Of a stretch of 64,000 bases of DNA, positions 21,284 through 32,008 are shown one piece after another (the stretch's first letter is position 1; each line of letters begins with the position of its first letter). The stretch spans positions 22,495,161 to 22,559,160 of the forward strand of contig NC_019876.2 in the NCBI RefSeq assembly GCF_002234675.1, read 5' to 3'. The notes beneath the pieces were generated by a model. That model was not told the origin of the DNA and did no database searches. It worked only from the letters and a program-made list of their open reading frames with translations. Source of the DNA: Oryzias latipes. Its lineage: Eukaryota > Chordata > Actinopteri > Beloniformes > Adrianichthyidae. Both the position numbers and the translations under genes were made by a program.

Positions 21284-23360
21284 TTTCTTTTTTTACAAAA
21301 AGAGTTTTCTTTATTTTCATGACTATGAAAATTGTAGAGTCATACTGAAGGCATCAAAACTATGAATTAACACATATGGAATCATATACAAAACAAAATA
21401 GTGATAAACAACTGAAAAGATGTCATATTCTAGGTTCTTCAAAGTAGCCACCTTTTGCTTTTGATTACTGCTTTGCACACTCTTGGCATTCTCTTGATGA
21501 GCTTCAAGAGGTAGTCACCTAAAATGGTCTTCCAACAGTCCTGAAGGAGTCCCAGAGATGCTTAAAACTTGTTGGCCCTTTTGCCTTCACTCTGCAGTCC
21601 AGCTCACCCCAAACCATCTCCATTGGGTTCAGGTCCGGTGACTGGAGGCCAGGTCATCTGGCGCATCACCCCATCACTCTCCTTCTTGGTCAAATAGCCC
21701 GTAAACTGCCTGGAGGTGTGTTTGGAGTCATTGTCCTGTTGAAAAATAGAAGATGGTCAAACTATACGCAAACGGGATGGAATAGCATGCCACTGCAAGA
21801 CGCTGTGCTAGCCATGCTGGTTCAGTATGCCTTCAATTTTGAATAAATCCCCAACAGTGTCACCAGCAAAGCACCCCCACACCATCACACCTCCTCCTCC
21901 ATGCTTCACGGTGGTAACTAGGAATGTAGAGTCCATCTGTTCACCTTTTCAGCGTCACACAAAGACACGGTGGTTGGAACCAAAAATCTCAAATTTGGAC
22001 TCATCAGACCAAAGCACAGATTTCCATGGTCTGATGTCCATTCCTTGTGTTATTTAGCCCAAAAAAGTCTCTTCTGCTTGTTGCCTTTCTATAGCAGTAG
22101 TTTCCTAGCAGATATTCTACCATGAAGGTGTGATTCACACAGTCTCCTTTTAACAGTTGTTGTAGAGATGTGTCTGCTGCTTGAACTCTGCGTGCCATTG
22201 ACCTGCTCTCTAATCTGAGCTGCTGTTATCCTGCGATTTCTGAGGCTGGTGACTCAGATGAATTTATCCTCCGCAGCAGGGGTGACTCTTGGTCTTCCTT
22301 TCCTGGGGCGGTCCACATGTGAGTCAGTTTCTTTGTAGGTCTTAATGTAGGCCTGGGCAAAAAATTGATTGAATGAATTATTTCGAATTTTTTGTTGCGG
22401 CAATTTAAAAAATAACTAAATCGAGTTTTTGTGTAATGGCGCATTTTTGGCTCCCCAGAGCTTCCGTAGTGCTAGTTTCACACGGCAGTATGGCAAGCGA
22501 CAAACAACAAGATCATAGCACACACGAAACAGCAAGCGATAACATGGCTACCGGGGAGAGTGGGAAGTTTGTTCTCAAGAAAGGAATAAAATAATCTGTT
22601 GCTTGGAACTGGTATGGGTTTGCTGCGACAGACGTGGAGGAAAAGACGCCACCCTGCAACATTTGTGCAGGCTCTCACTCACTCTCGCGTAGGCACGCGC
22701 TTTTTCCTCACACGCAGCGCGCTGAGACACATACACATACTCATTCTACAACACCTATATAGTTAGTTACTTAGTTAGATAGTTAGTAGCTAGTTTTTAA
22801 TGTTACTTGTTAATAAAGAATAGTGCGTTGTAATTAAAGCTGTAAAGCTTTGCCTATAGCCAAAGACATGGTACCCATATATATCGTGGAGAAGACAGGG
22901 TTAATTAATTTAATTAAAACCTTAGCCCCCCGATATGAGCTGTATTGTTAATCCTTTAGAAAATGGTGAAGGTGAATGTTTTTGTCTCCTTTTAGTCTAG
23001 ACTACAAAGTGTGACTCAAAACACAGCCAGGACTTTAATTCCAAGAGTGTGTTTATTTATTTATTATTCATCCCAGAAATTGGGGTTACATTTGTCTTGC
23101 AATTGATTAAATACAGGCAAAATTTGCTTTAACTTGTCTGCCATTTGTACTTATTGCTTTTCTTAAGAAGGGGGGAAAAATCATAAATCAAAATAAAAAA
23201 ATAAGATCTGAGATTTTATTTTTAGGCCATATCGCCCAACCCTAGCTTGATGATTTTTGTGACTGCACTTGGGGACAGTTTACAAGTTTTCCCATTTTTT
23301 TGAACTGACTGACCATTTTTCAAAGTAATGATGGCAACTGGTCTTTATGTACTTAGCAAC
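21284..23360 (-). mobile_element. Tc1/mariner element interrupted by a hAT insertion
   Basis: The minus strand has Tc1-like transposase sequence: N-terminal helix-turn-helix region at 23245-23360, remaining DNA-binding and catalytic domain at 22347 down to about 21450, and the element end with TTTCTTTATTTTCATGAC near 21305-21325. Recognisable pieces are QQDND.KHTS and DLNPMEMVW, the second D and the E of the DDE triad. Many stops and shifts are present. The 22348-23244 block is a foreign hAT element. Confidence 0.85.
22348..23244 (+). mobile_element. hAT element nested in Tc1
   Basis: Ends TAGGCCTGGGC and GCCCAACCCTA form imperfect terminal inverted repeats of the common fish hAT type. Flanks TCTTAATG (22340-22347) and GCTTGATG (23245-23252) agree at 6 of 8 bases, as expected for an aged 8-bp duplication. 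Removing the block restores a continuous Tc1 sequence. At 22489-22680 the plus strand keeps the start of a hAT transposase with a BED-finger-like piece (SVAWNWYGFAATDVEEKTPPCNIC), broken by a stop. Confidence 0.8.
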
Positions 23361-24317
23361 TTTGTATGTGTATGTATACATCTGTTTTAATCTAGATAGA
23401 TAAATTCCAGACATGTTGTATAAAATATCCCTGTACAATATGCTTAAAAATGCATCCTAACAATCTGACACGTATGAGACAAGAAAACTGTTTGGCTTCT
23501 ACAACAAACATGTTTGGAGTTGAGAGGAGCTGATGAGAGTCTGATGGTTAGCATTTCAATTTGACACACATAAAGCGCAAAGCGAGGCAAATGAAAATGC
23601 ATTACACCAATGGGGCGCTGTTTTGCAATGTCATTTGAATTTTGACACAAAAGCAGCATGGCGTTTTACAATGCAATAGATTTTAAGTCACTTTAAATAA
23701 ATTTTAAGTAAACCATGTATTGAAATGACAATTTTTAATATTGACTTGTAAAAAGCAAAATATTGACTTGTGAATTGTAAATTATTTGAATTATTGAACA
23801 ATTTAAAATGCAAACGATTTTGTTTTTATTTAATATTTTCTTTTCTTAATTGTCAGATTGAATTGTAAATATTGATATTGAACTCTAAATTGCAAAATGT
23901 TTTTTTTTTATATTCCAAGCCTGAATTGCATATTGAATTGTCAAATACAAAATGCATTTTTAAATTGCATAATCAAATTGCAAATTGCATTGTCAATTGA
24001 GAATAGCATATGACTTTCAATTATGACTCCCAAAAACTCCCATGTAATTTAGACTAAATATAGGCGTTCTGTTAGTTTTTTCACATCTCCATTTGAACAG
24101 TGGCATAGACCCCATATGTTGCAACTTTTTTTGTGTCATTTTTCATTCTGCTGTCTCTATTCTAATGAAAGCAGGTAATGTGTTGAACCATGTTCATACT
24201 ATACAAGGTTATTATTTTAATAAATAAAATTGAATGAAATATGCATCTTGTTTGTGCAAAGCTAAAATGTTTGATTGGTCTCAAAATGTCCTTTAGTGCT
24301 TTATCTCAGCATCTTCA

Positions 24318-26364
24318 AGGCAAGGCAAGGCAAGGCAAGTTTATTTGTATAGCACAATTCGTACACAAAGTAATTCAAGGTGCTTCACAAAGCAGAAAAA
24401 TGCATTAAAATCACAATACATCATAGAAATAATCAACATAAAATTTACTTTAAAAGAAAAGAAAAAAAAAATATTTAAAAATAAAGGAAGGAAAGAAAAG
24501 TGCAGATAGGACCTTTCAGTCATATACACGGCTAAACAGAAATGTTTTAAGTCTAGATTTGAACATGAACACAGAAGAGGCCTGTCTTACGCCTTCAGGG
24601 AGGCTGTTCCAGATTTTAGCTGCAGAATATTGAAACGCTGATTCCCCTTGTTTAGTTCTGACTCTGGGTATCAACAGGAGGCCGGCCCCTGAGGTCCTCA
24701 GAGTACGAGATGGTTCATATGGCACTAACATGTCAGAGATGTATTTTGGTGCGTGGCCATGGAGAGACTTGTACACAAGCAGAGCTGCTTTGAAGTCTAT
24801 TCTTTGAGGTACAGGGAGCCAGTGCAAAGACCTGAGCACAGGACTAATGTGATCATACTTCCTGGTTTTGGTCAGGACTCGAGCAGCAGCATTCTGGATG
24901 TACTGAAGCTGTTTTACAGCTCGTTTGGAGAGGCCGGTGAGTAGGCCGTTACAGTAGTCTAACCTACTGGAGACAAATGCATGAATAAGTATCTCCAGGT
25001 CTGGCTTTGACACTATGTTTTTGATTTTGGCAATGTTTTTCAGGTGGTAAAATGCCGCTGATGTTACTGACTTGATATGGCTGCTAAAGTTCAGGTCTGA
25101 GTCCATGATTACCCCTAGATTTCTGACTTGATTTGAAGGTTTAAGAGACAGAGAATGAAGGTAGCTGCTGACAATTTCTCTTTGTTTCTGTGGGCCAAAA
25201 ACAATAACTTCGGTCTTGTCTGAGTTTAGCTGGAGAAAGTTGTTCTGCATCCACGCACTGATCTGTTGGAGGCAGTGGCTGAGTGAATCCACCGGCCCAT
25301 ATTCACCTGTTGTCAGTGACACATAGATCTGAGTATCATCTGCATAGTTGTGATAAGATATGTTATTACTGCGTATTAACTGCCCTAGTGGCAGCATGTA
25401 GAGGTTGAACAGAAGGGGTCCCAGGATCGATCCCTGGGGCACACCACAATTCAAGCCCATGTAGTCTGAGACACAACTCCCAATTTCAACAAAATATTTC
25501 CTGTCTTCCAGATAAGACTTGAGCCAACTTAGGGCAGATCCAGAGATGCCAACCCAGTCTTGGAGTCTGTGCAAAAGGATCCCATGATCAACAGTATCAA
25601 AGGCAGCGCTCAGGTCTAGCAGGATTAAGACAGAGACTTTTCCATCATCAGTGTTCAGGCGGATGTCATTGGTTACCTTGATAAGAGCAGTTTCTGTGCT
25701 ATGATGGGGTCTAAAACCTGACTGGAAAACAACAAACGAATTGTTTAATAAGAGAAAGTCAGTGAGCTGTTGGTAGACAACTTTTTCAAGGACTTTTCCT
25801 AAAAATGGCAGATTAGAGATAGGTCTGTAATTATTCAGTACAGTGGGATCAAGACCGCTCTTTTTCAGGAGGGGTTTAATGACTGCGGTTTTTAAGGCCT
25901 CTGGAAATATTCCAGATTGAAGAGATGTTAACTATTTGAGTAATTGATGGCAACACACTGTTCAAGACAGACTTTAGAAATCTAGTGGGTAACACATCAA
26001 GGCAGCATGTAGACGAGCTCAGACGGGTGATGGTCTCTTGGACAATTTGGTCAGTGACAGGTACAAAGTGAGTCAGCTTAGAGTGAGTAGGTGGCCGTTG
26101 GATAGTTTTATGTGTTGTGGAGTTGATGGCTTTTTTAATGCTCTGAACCTTGTCATTGAAAAATACAGCAAACTCATTACATTTGGGTGTACAAACCAGT
26201 TCTATTGGTAGCTGGGTTGGAGGGTTAGTTAATCTGTTAACTGTTGTGAACAGGATACGAGAGTTGCTGCTGCAACTTCCAATTATTTCAGAGAAGTACC
26301 TTTCCCTTGTTCTGCATAAGATCTGGTTGTAAGCGTACAACTCCGCCTTATATATTCCATAATA
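24318..26364 (-). mobile_element. 5'-truncated L2/Rex-like LINE, TSD ATCTTCA
   Basis: Minus-strand LINE whose 3' end is the CTTGC microsatellite tail at 24318-24340. It is flanked by perfect 7-bp duplications ATCTTCA (24311-24317 and 26365-26371). The paralogous copy B has the empty site (near 43402), so the insertion came after the segmental duplication. It contains about two thirds of a reverse-transcriptase ORF. Confidence 0.93.
24516..26364 (-). pseudogene. L2/Rex-like reverse transcriptase, truncated, one frame break
   Basis: On the minus strand the frame is open from about 25910 to 24516, with LLDLSAAFDTVDH, GVPQGSILGPLLF and the catalytic YADDTQIY. It ends with the RT C-terminus (AFQYSAAKIWNSLP, FKSRLKTFLF). 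An upstream piece up to the element's 5' edge is in another frame, and loss of about two bases near 25925 explains the change. The N-terminal endonuclease is absent. Confidence 0.85.
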
Positions 26365-26736
26365 ATCTTCACACACATGCATGTTCACAGGAAATGCTAT
26401 TTTTAATTGTTTTCTTTTCCTGACCCACTAACTGAGTTCTGTTTTGGACCCTGTTTCATCCAAGCTTTTCCCTGTCACTGAGACTGCTTAAAAGACCCAC
26501 ACCATCAGCCCTCCACCACTGTGCCTGCCAGTGGATATTTTTTTAAACAGTCACTTTTCTGTAAAGGAAATAAACTATGAAATTCTTAAGTCAAAAGTAC
26601 GCATGAGGCCTCTCAAGTTTAACACTCAAAAAAGACCTGAAATTATTGTATTAGCTGCTTGTTCAGTCGAGCTTTATGTTTCTTTAAAGCAGAAGAGGCT
26701 TTCAGCATAAACCTTTGCAGGAGTCTGACCTTTAAG

Positions 26737-26746
26737 GAAACAGAAA
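26737..26746 (+). promoter_or_regulatory. ISRE-like core in copy A
   Basis: GAAACAGAAA fits the GAAANNGAAA core bound by IRF/ISGF3 factors. The same site is at 43772-43781 in copy B. It lies about 430 bp before the gene A coding exon. It is short, so it may be chance. Confidence 0.3.
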
Positions 26747-27171
26747 TACCACATTTGATTTTTTCCCATTTCCGTTAAAAATGGAAATCCTGTTTCAGAT
26801 GGTAAATATCTAGAAAAAACGTTTTTATTTCCCAGCTAGAAATTGCTGAATAACCTTCTTTTTAGCGTCTTGCTATTTCATTTAAATACATTGTGCTGCT
26901 GTATTATGCAAGATTTGTTTTTGTCAAATAGCTACTTAATGGAATGTCTTAATTGTTTTACTATGTAAAATGTGAAACATATTTGTGTCATTTTAAAGTA
27001 TTTTCATGTTTGTTTTACTGACTTTTGAAAGCAGGTGATGATCAGGATGAGTCCAGCACATCAGCATGTGTGATTCATGTGTGCAATCTGCCATGCAGAC
27101 AGGAGAGTCTTGTGTGTTTGAGGAGGAAGAGGAGGTGAGGCTCCGTTTGATAGCTGTGCTTTTTTCTGTAG

Positions 27172-27365
27172 TAATATGAGCCTCCAGGTGTGTCCCTGCT
27201 GCGGCTGGTCCAAAGTCACCTCCTATCGAGGCCTGAGGATCCACCAGGGCAAGATGGGATGCACTCCGAAAGGGATGAGGGTGATGGAACACCAGCAGCA
27301 GTACTTGTGTGAAAAGAAGATTCAGTGGAACTCAACACTGGATGTTGACTGCGTTGTCAAAATTG
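27172..27365 (+). CDS. Gene A exon: first CGW zinc-finger module
   Basis: Acceptor TTCTGTAG|TAAT, donor ATTG|GTTAGT. It codes for the first CPCCGW ... HQGKMGC module and then a Gln-rich linker. ATG at 27176-27178 is the only in-frame start in the exon before the finger. Confidence 0.7.
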
Positions 27366-29987
27366 GTTAGTTAAAATGTGTGAAGATTTTTCAACAAGGA
27401 AAAAAAAATCAAAGCAGGGAACTGGTTTTGAAAACATGTTTTATATTTTGAACAGAAAGCCTAGATGTTCCTGACCCGAGCCTCCAGGTCTGTCACTGTG
27501 GGTGGACCAAAATAACCACCTATCAGGGGTTACTGATTCATCAGGGGAGGATGGGATGCACCTTGAAGGGAGCAATGATCCCAGAGAAAGAGAAATATGA
27601 CTCCAGACATAACACAGAAGAGAAGGAACATCAGTGGAAACCTCTTCCAGAGGTACCTAAGGAGATCTAAAGTGGAAGACCTCAGGTTCTTATATTAGAC
27701 ATCAACAAAATAAAAAAATAATTTTTCTGGTATCTTGACAGATTTTTCCAGAAGGACTGAGGGGAAGCTGCAGAAAGAGCTCTGCTGCAGCAAAGATTGA
27801 ATACTGTAGGTGTCATGTTAAATGTGAAACCACAAGTCTGTGCTGCAGCCCAAATGTGACTTTCTGCTCTTCTAACAGCTTCTCCAGAACCTCCACACTC
27901 AACCCAGAGAGAATACTCAGCTCGGTACCTGCAGCCCCCGCAGGCCCTCGCCCAGGTCAGGAAAAGCTCTTTTCATTTTTTAGAAATCATCAGAATTATC
28001 ATTTCTAGAGAGAAGATTTGAATATGTGAGAATATTTGAAAAGGTGATGAATTTAAGGCCAAATCCGAATTCTTTCCTTACAGCATCTCCTTCAATCATA
28101 TCATCAATAGTTGCTTGTCAGCTACGTTAGTGCGGAGCTGCTAGCACTCAGAAATACATAACATCGGTTTTATAACTTTATAAAGGTCATGTCAAAACAG
28201 GAAAAGCGCTTCTTCTCCACGGCACAGAGCGACACCGAACACACTAATGACGGAGGGCTCGGCATTCCTCTGCTGGGTTAGCCCTTATAAAACTCTACCC
28301 CTTCAAATGCCCTTACAGTTGGAGGGGTAGGGAGAAGCCGTAGGGGAAGAATTGATTCCGCCTAAGTGTCTGATTAATACGTCTGTAGTGATGAGGACTT
28401 TAATCAGGCCTGTTGTGCTGTATAGCAGTGGTCCCTAACCTCGGACCGCAGACCGATATCGATCCATGGGTTACTTGCAGTCTGTAGACCAAAAAAAAAC
28501 ACACGGTACCTTAGATAATATCCATTTTGTTTATTTTGGGATTCAGAAGGAATTTTTATTTTGGAATACTACCAGATTCTATCTTTGACCTACTCTTATC
28601 GCATATCAAGTCATTTATCTCAGTCACATGTCTTAAATCTATTCGCTACCTTCTTGAAGCGGCTTCACTGACCACTAAATTTAAACCCCAAAGCTAACAA
28701 AGTTTGTGAAAAAACAAGCTTCTTTGTAAAGTTTCTTTGGGAAGAAAAGAGCCATTGAGCAAATGGAGGAAGAGTCTTCAACTTCAAAGAAAAAGAAAAT
28801 TGTTATTTATGGACCAAACCAGTAGTTGTCCTTATCGATTTATGGCGGCAGGTGTTGTTTCCACGACCACTTTGCATAATATGTGGAGACTTACTTATGT
28901 GTTATACTCACTTTTGAAAACCGGAAGCTTAAATAATTGAAGGCCAACTACAGCCTCATACAGACTGGTCTGTGAAAATATTGTCTGACATTAAATGTTC
29001 GTGGCCTAAAAAAAGTTGGAGAGCACTGCTGTGGAGAGCTAAGTCTGAGAACAAAGCTCAGTATAGGGTTTTACTCATTAATCACTCCCAACCCCCACCT
29101 ATGACCATGAGCTTCTTCTCCTCATGGAGAGGAACCAGATGAGGAGATAAGACATTTTTACCACCATGAAGCACTACTGGCGTTTCTAAATGGGGGTACA
29201 GTAGACCCAGGAGAGAACACGTCAGCTGGTCTGGCTACACACCAGTGTCCTCCTAGAATGAAAAGAGTGGTTGATGGATGTATAGATAAATGGATGATGG
29301 AAGAATCTTTGGACAAATGGATGGTTTAAAGCTGAATAGATTGATGGATGGGAGGATGGATTACTGATGCTTTACAACTCTGTGTTCTGTCTGGTTTTGT
29401 TAGAAGGCAGTCAGTGAAGAAATGCAGATCCACCACAGAATAAAGAGGGAACCAGAATCACGTATGCTAAAAGTTCATTCAATATAAGTGAATTTGCTGG
29501 AATCCGCTTATGAAGATCTCCTTCCATTGCAGCTCCTGTCTGGAGAACTGCTGAACAAGCTCCTGAGCTTTTGCCCAAAAACACAGATCCGCCTGTGGTA
29601 TGGCCCACGAATCCATATGTGGTGCAGCCCAAAATTAGAGATCAATTTGTGGACCAGCGGGAGACCAAAGATCCACCTATAGTCCAGTCCATGAACAAAA
29701 ATCCACCTGTGGTTATGCCTATGAACAAAAATCCACCTATGGTCTGTCTCAAGACTATATATACACCTTTGGTATGCCCCATGAATCCACAGGTGGCCCT
29801 GCCCAAGAGCAGATGTCCACCTGTGGTCTTGTCCAAAAACAAAGATACATCTGTGCTCCTGCCCAAGACCACAGATCCACCTATAGTGTTATTCAAGAAC
29901 TCAGATCCATCTGTAGCTTTGTCCAAGAACAGAGATCCATCCTTACAGGGGGAGTTCTGGTGGAACTCCAGAATGCTTTGTAGATAA
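27176..29987 (+). CDS. Gene A: zinc-finger/Pro-rich protein, truncated paralogue of gene B
   Basis: Six coding exons join in phase: 27176-27365, 27456-27652, 27742-27805, 27879-27955, 29404-29461 and 29533-29987. All borders are GT/AG, and the total is 1041 nt, 346 aa. Residues about 4-28 and 75-98 are two related modules, [24 protein letters not shown] and [23 protein letters not shown] (cut here for description), with C-x(1-2)-C ... H-x5-C spacing that suggests zinc binding. The C-terminal 140 residues are Pro/Lys repeats. Relative to gene B, exons 6 to 8 are fused by an in-frame deletion, and a 16-bp deletion shifts the frame so that it ends at 29987. The first exon has ATG where gene B has AGG. 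I do not recognise the family; expression is unproven. Confidence 0.6.
27456..27652 (+). CDS. Gene A exon: second CGW zinc-finger module
   Basis: Acceptor GAACAG|AAAGCC, donor CAGAG|GTACCT, 197 nt entering in phase 1 and leaving in phase 0. It is a diverged duplicate of the preceding exon, sharing GAGCCTCCAGGT at the start of the finger. Confidence 0.7.
28426..29028 (+). mobile_element. hAT (Charlie-type) non-autonomous element, copy A
   Basis: Starts CAGTGGTCCCTAACC and ends GGAGAGCACTG, giving CAG..CTG-type inverted ends. The flanks are CTGTATAG and CTGTGGAG (6 of 8 alike). It is shared with copy B at 45641-46257 and lies in an intron. Confidence 0.75.
29533..29987 (+). CDS. Gene A last exon: fused exon 6/8 with Pro-rich repeats
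   Basis: Its first 47 bases match gene B exon starting 46762. The sequence then jumps to repeats matching 47583 onward, so a deletion removed the end of one exon, two introns and one exon while keeping the frame. Repeats include [10 protein letters not shown], and later [10 protein letters not shown]. It terminates with TAA after the shifted segment. The ancestral donor AAAA|GTAAAC is still present at about 30029. Confidence 0.65.
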
Positions 29988-30110
29988 AACAGTCGCTTAG
30001 AGAAGAAAAAGAGAACTGGAAACAAAAGTAAACATTGGAATCATTTCATTTTGATTTGCTTGTACAGAATCCTTTATGAAACATGAAATCTGTGAACAGT
30101 TTAAACGATT

Positions 30111-30589
30111 TTAAGTTTAAAAGTTGAGAACAGGCTGTAGGACAGCAGATTAAAGTACAGAATGTTTACCTGGAGTTCAGCATAAAAGAAGTGTAAAACC
30201 AAACCAAGCTTGATTTAAAAAATACTCTGGACTTTATCAAAATGTTAAAAAAAAAAAATCTAAAGAAAAATATTACCTGAGAGACTTAATCCCTCCTGTA
30301 CTGAAGACATCAGTCTCCACCATGGGTTCTGGATGTGGATGATCGCAGAGAGCACACTGGTCAAGTATGTGATAACTCTCCAAGCAATGACAGACCAGAT
30401 GATGACCATTTCCTGTTTGTTCTTTAATCTGGATTCGGATTTACAGACTTGCATATGTGTATTTCTGTTTGTGTGTGGTTCTAAAACAGAAAAAAGAAAA
30501 CTAATAATACAATTATAATGAACCAAATCCAAAATAATAAGTCTTGATATAGTTAAACTCCCACAATCTGTCACACATCTAGGTGTGCC
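30111..30589. other. No gene recognised
   Basis: AT-rich DNA after the duplication breakpoint. Short frames only. Confidence 0.4.
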
Positions 30590-30830
30590 AAATTTGTTCT
30601 CTGCATTTGACCCATCCCCTGGGGGAGCAGTGATCTGCAGACACAGTCACGCTCAGGAACCATTTGTTGGATTAACCCACCAATCCAACCCCTTAATGCT
30701 CAGTGTCAAGCAGGGAGGCATTAGGTCCCTTTTTTTAAGTATTTGGTATGACTTGGCCTGGATTTGAACTCATGACATTCCAGTCACAGGGGAGACACTC
30801 TACCACAAGGCCACTGAGCTAATAACAACT
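30590..30830 (-). mobile_element. tRNA-derived SINE
   Basis: Minus strand: A box TAGCTCAGTGG at 30811-30821, and B box AGTTCAAATCC at 30760-30770 (one base from consensus). The body extends towards 30590 (GAGAACAAATTTGGC on the minus strand). A different SINE family from the one at 2171. Confidence 0.7.
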
Positions 30831-31912
30831 TAGCCTGTTATATATGCACATTACAAACATTCCACAAACCTCTATAGCATTAATATTCAAAAATATTATA
30901 CCCATAAAACGTATTATATTAACTGGAGGAAATAAATCAAAGAAACTTCTAACCAAAATTAGCTTAACTTGTTAAGTTAGCAGAAAATGTCCACACCAAT
31001 AAACAAACATATTTTTCCCAAATATAAAGACAAAAAATGGGCTCACCGCTCTCATGGACGCACACTCAAGCTAATAAAACTGAACTGCACTGGAAACATC
31101 GCTATTTGCGCCTCTGTTTACAAATTATGATTCTATCAACTCAGAAAACAGCTGTGCCCTCTAGTGGCAAACTTTAGAACAACGCCTCAGTCCACTCTTC
31201 AGAACAACTACAGTGGGTCCTCGAACGCCCAACGACAACTAAGCTGCCTCTCATCATCGTTAAGTCCACCATTGAAAAGACTCCAACTCATCGCATGTAG
31301 TCTGGTTGACAGCCTACATTTTGCATGGAGGTGAAAACAAATATCTCTGGTTGGCACCAATAAGCCTCTTAAACACATTTAAGGTCCTTCCCATTCAGTG
31401 AGTTGATGTTCCAAGTCCAGATGGTTACAGTCTATCTCTGGGCTGTCGAGGCACCCACCCTTAACTACCTCCCAAATCTCACAACCCTGCTCCTCCTGGT
31501 CCTGGCCGGGTCCCGTTGGAGGAGACCGTGTCTGGCCCTTGTGGTCTTTCCTGGCACCAGACTAGGACACCAGGTGCTAAGCTGCAGACCACAACCCTCT
31601 GCTTATTCTCATGTCAGTCTGGGTGATGTAGAAGACATTAAGTTTAATGTTTCTACTGCCACTTGGCCTGGTGGGCACAATAAGAAGGTACATACTCAAT
31701 AAAGCAGCAGATTCCACTCTTTTAAATAAAAAAACATTCATTAAAAGTTACAAAAGTTCAACAATAAAAAGTAGTCTGTAAAGTAGGTAACAGTAATTGG
31801 AATAGGTTCCAGCAACCTCATGACTAAAGGGATCAAGTTAAATGCAATACACTTACTGTAACACCCCCAAAACTTTGTTAAATCTTTCGAAGAAATGCTT
31901 TTCCTTCCACAG
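30831..31912. other. Intergenic/intronic DNA, no RING or B-box exon seen
   Basis: Searched for the large RING/B-box exon expected upstream of TRIM coiled-coil exons; no Cys/His-rich frame is present. 31395-31690 is a GC-richer repeat-like block, probably a LINE remnant, with a frame of about 99 codons that I do not trust. Confidence 0.4.
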
Positions 31913-32008
31913 GCTCAACTTCAAAGCACCAAAGCAGAGTTGGAACAGAAGATTGCAATGAGAAGAGCAAAGGTGGATGAAGTTGATGCAGCTCTCAAAG
32001 TTTGCATG
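31913..32008 (+). CDS. Gene C coiled-coil exon (96 nt)
   Basis: Acceptor TTCCACAG|GCTCAA, donor GCATG|GTGAGC. Encodes AQLQSTKAELEQKIAMRRAK..., a helical segment. The upstream exon is unknown; an in-frame ATG within the exon (about residue 16) is a fallback start. Confidence 0.85.

Larger units (their letters stand above)
23365..30110 (+). repeat. Segmental duplication, copy A
   Basis: Collinear with 41785-48965 (copy B) at visibly high identity across introns, old repeats and exons, from the TCTAGATAGAT region to the GTTTAAAC stretch near 30105. Copy A alone holds the LINE at 24318-26364. Copy B alone holds MITEs at 41991-42662 and 45293-45498. Both share the hAT at 28426 / 45641, which therefore predates the duplication. 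Confidence 0.93.

Noticed and set aside
27060..27135. Possible upstream coding exon of gene A (MQTGESCVFEEEEE, donor GAG|GTGAGG)
   Set aside because: Leaves in phase 0 while the next exon needs phase 2, and copy B has lost both the ATG and the GT.
31403..31702. 99-codon frame before gene C as its missing N-terminus
   Set aside because: No RING or B-box Cys/His pattern, no splice donor in phase, and repeat-like sequence.
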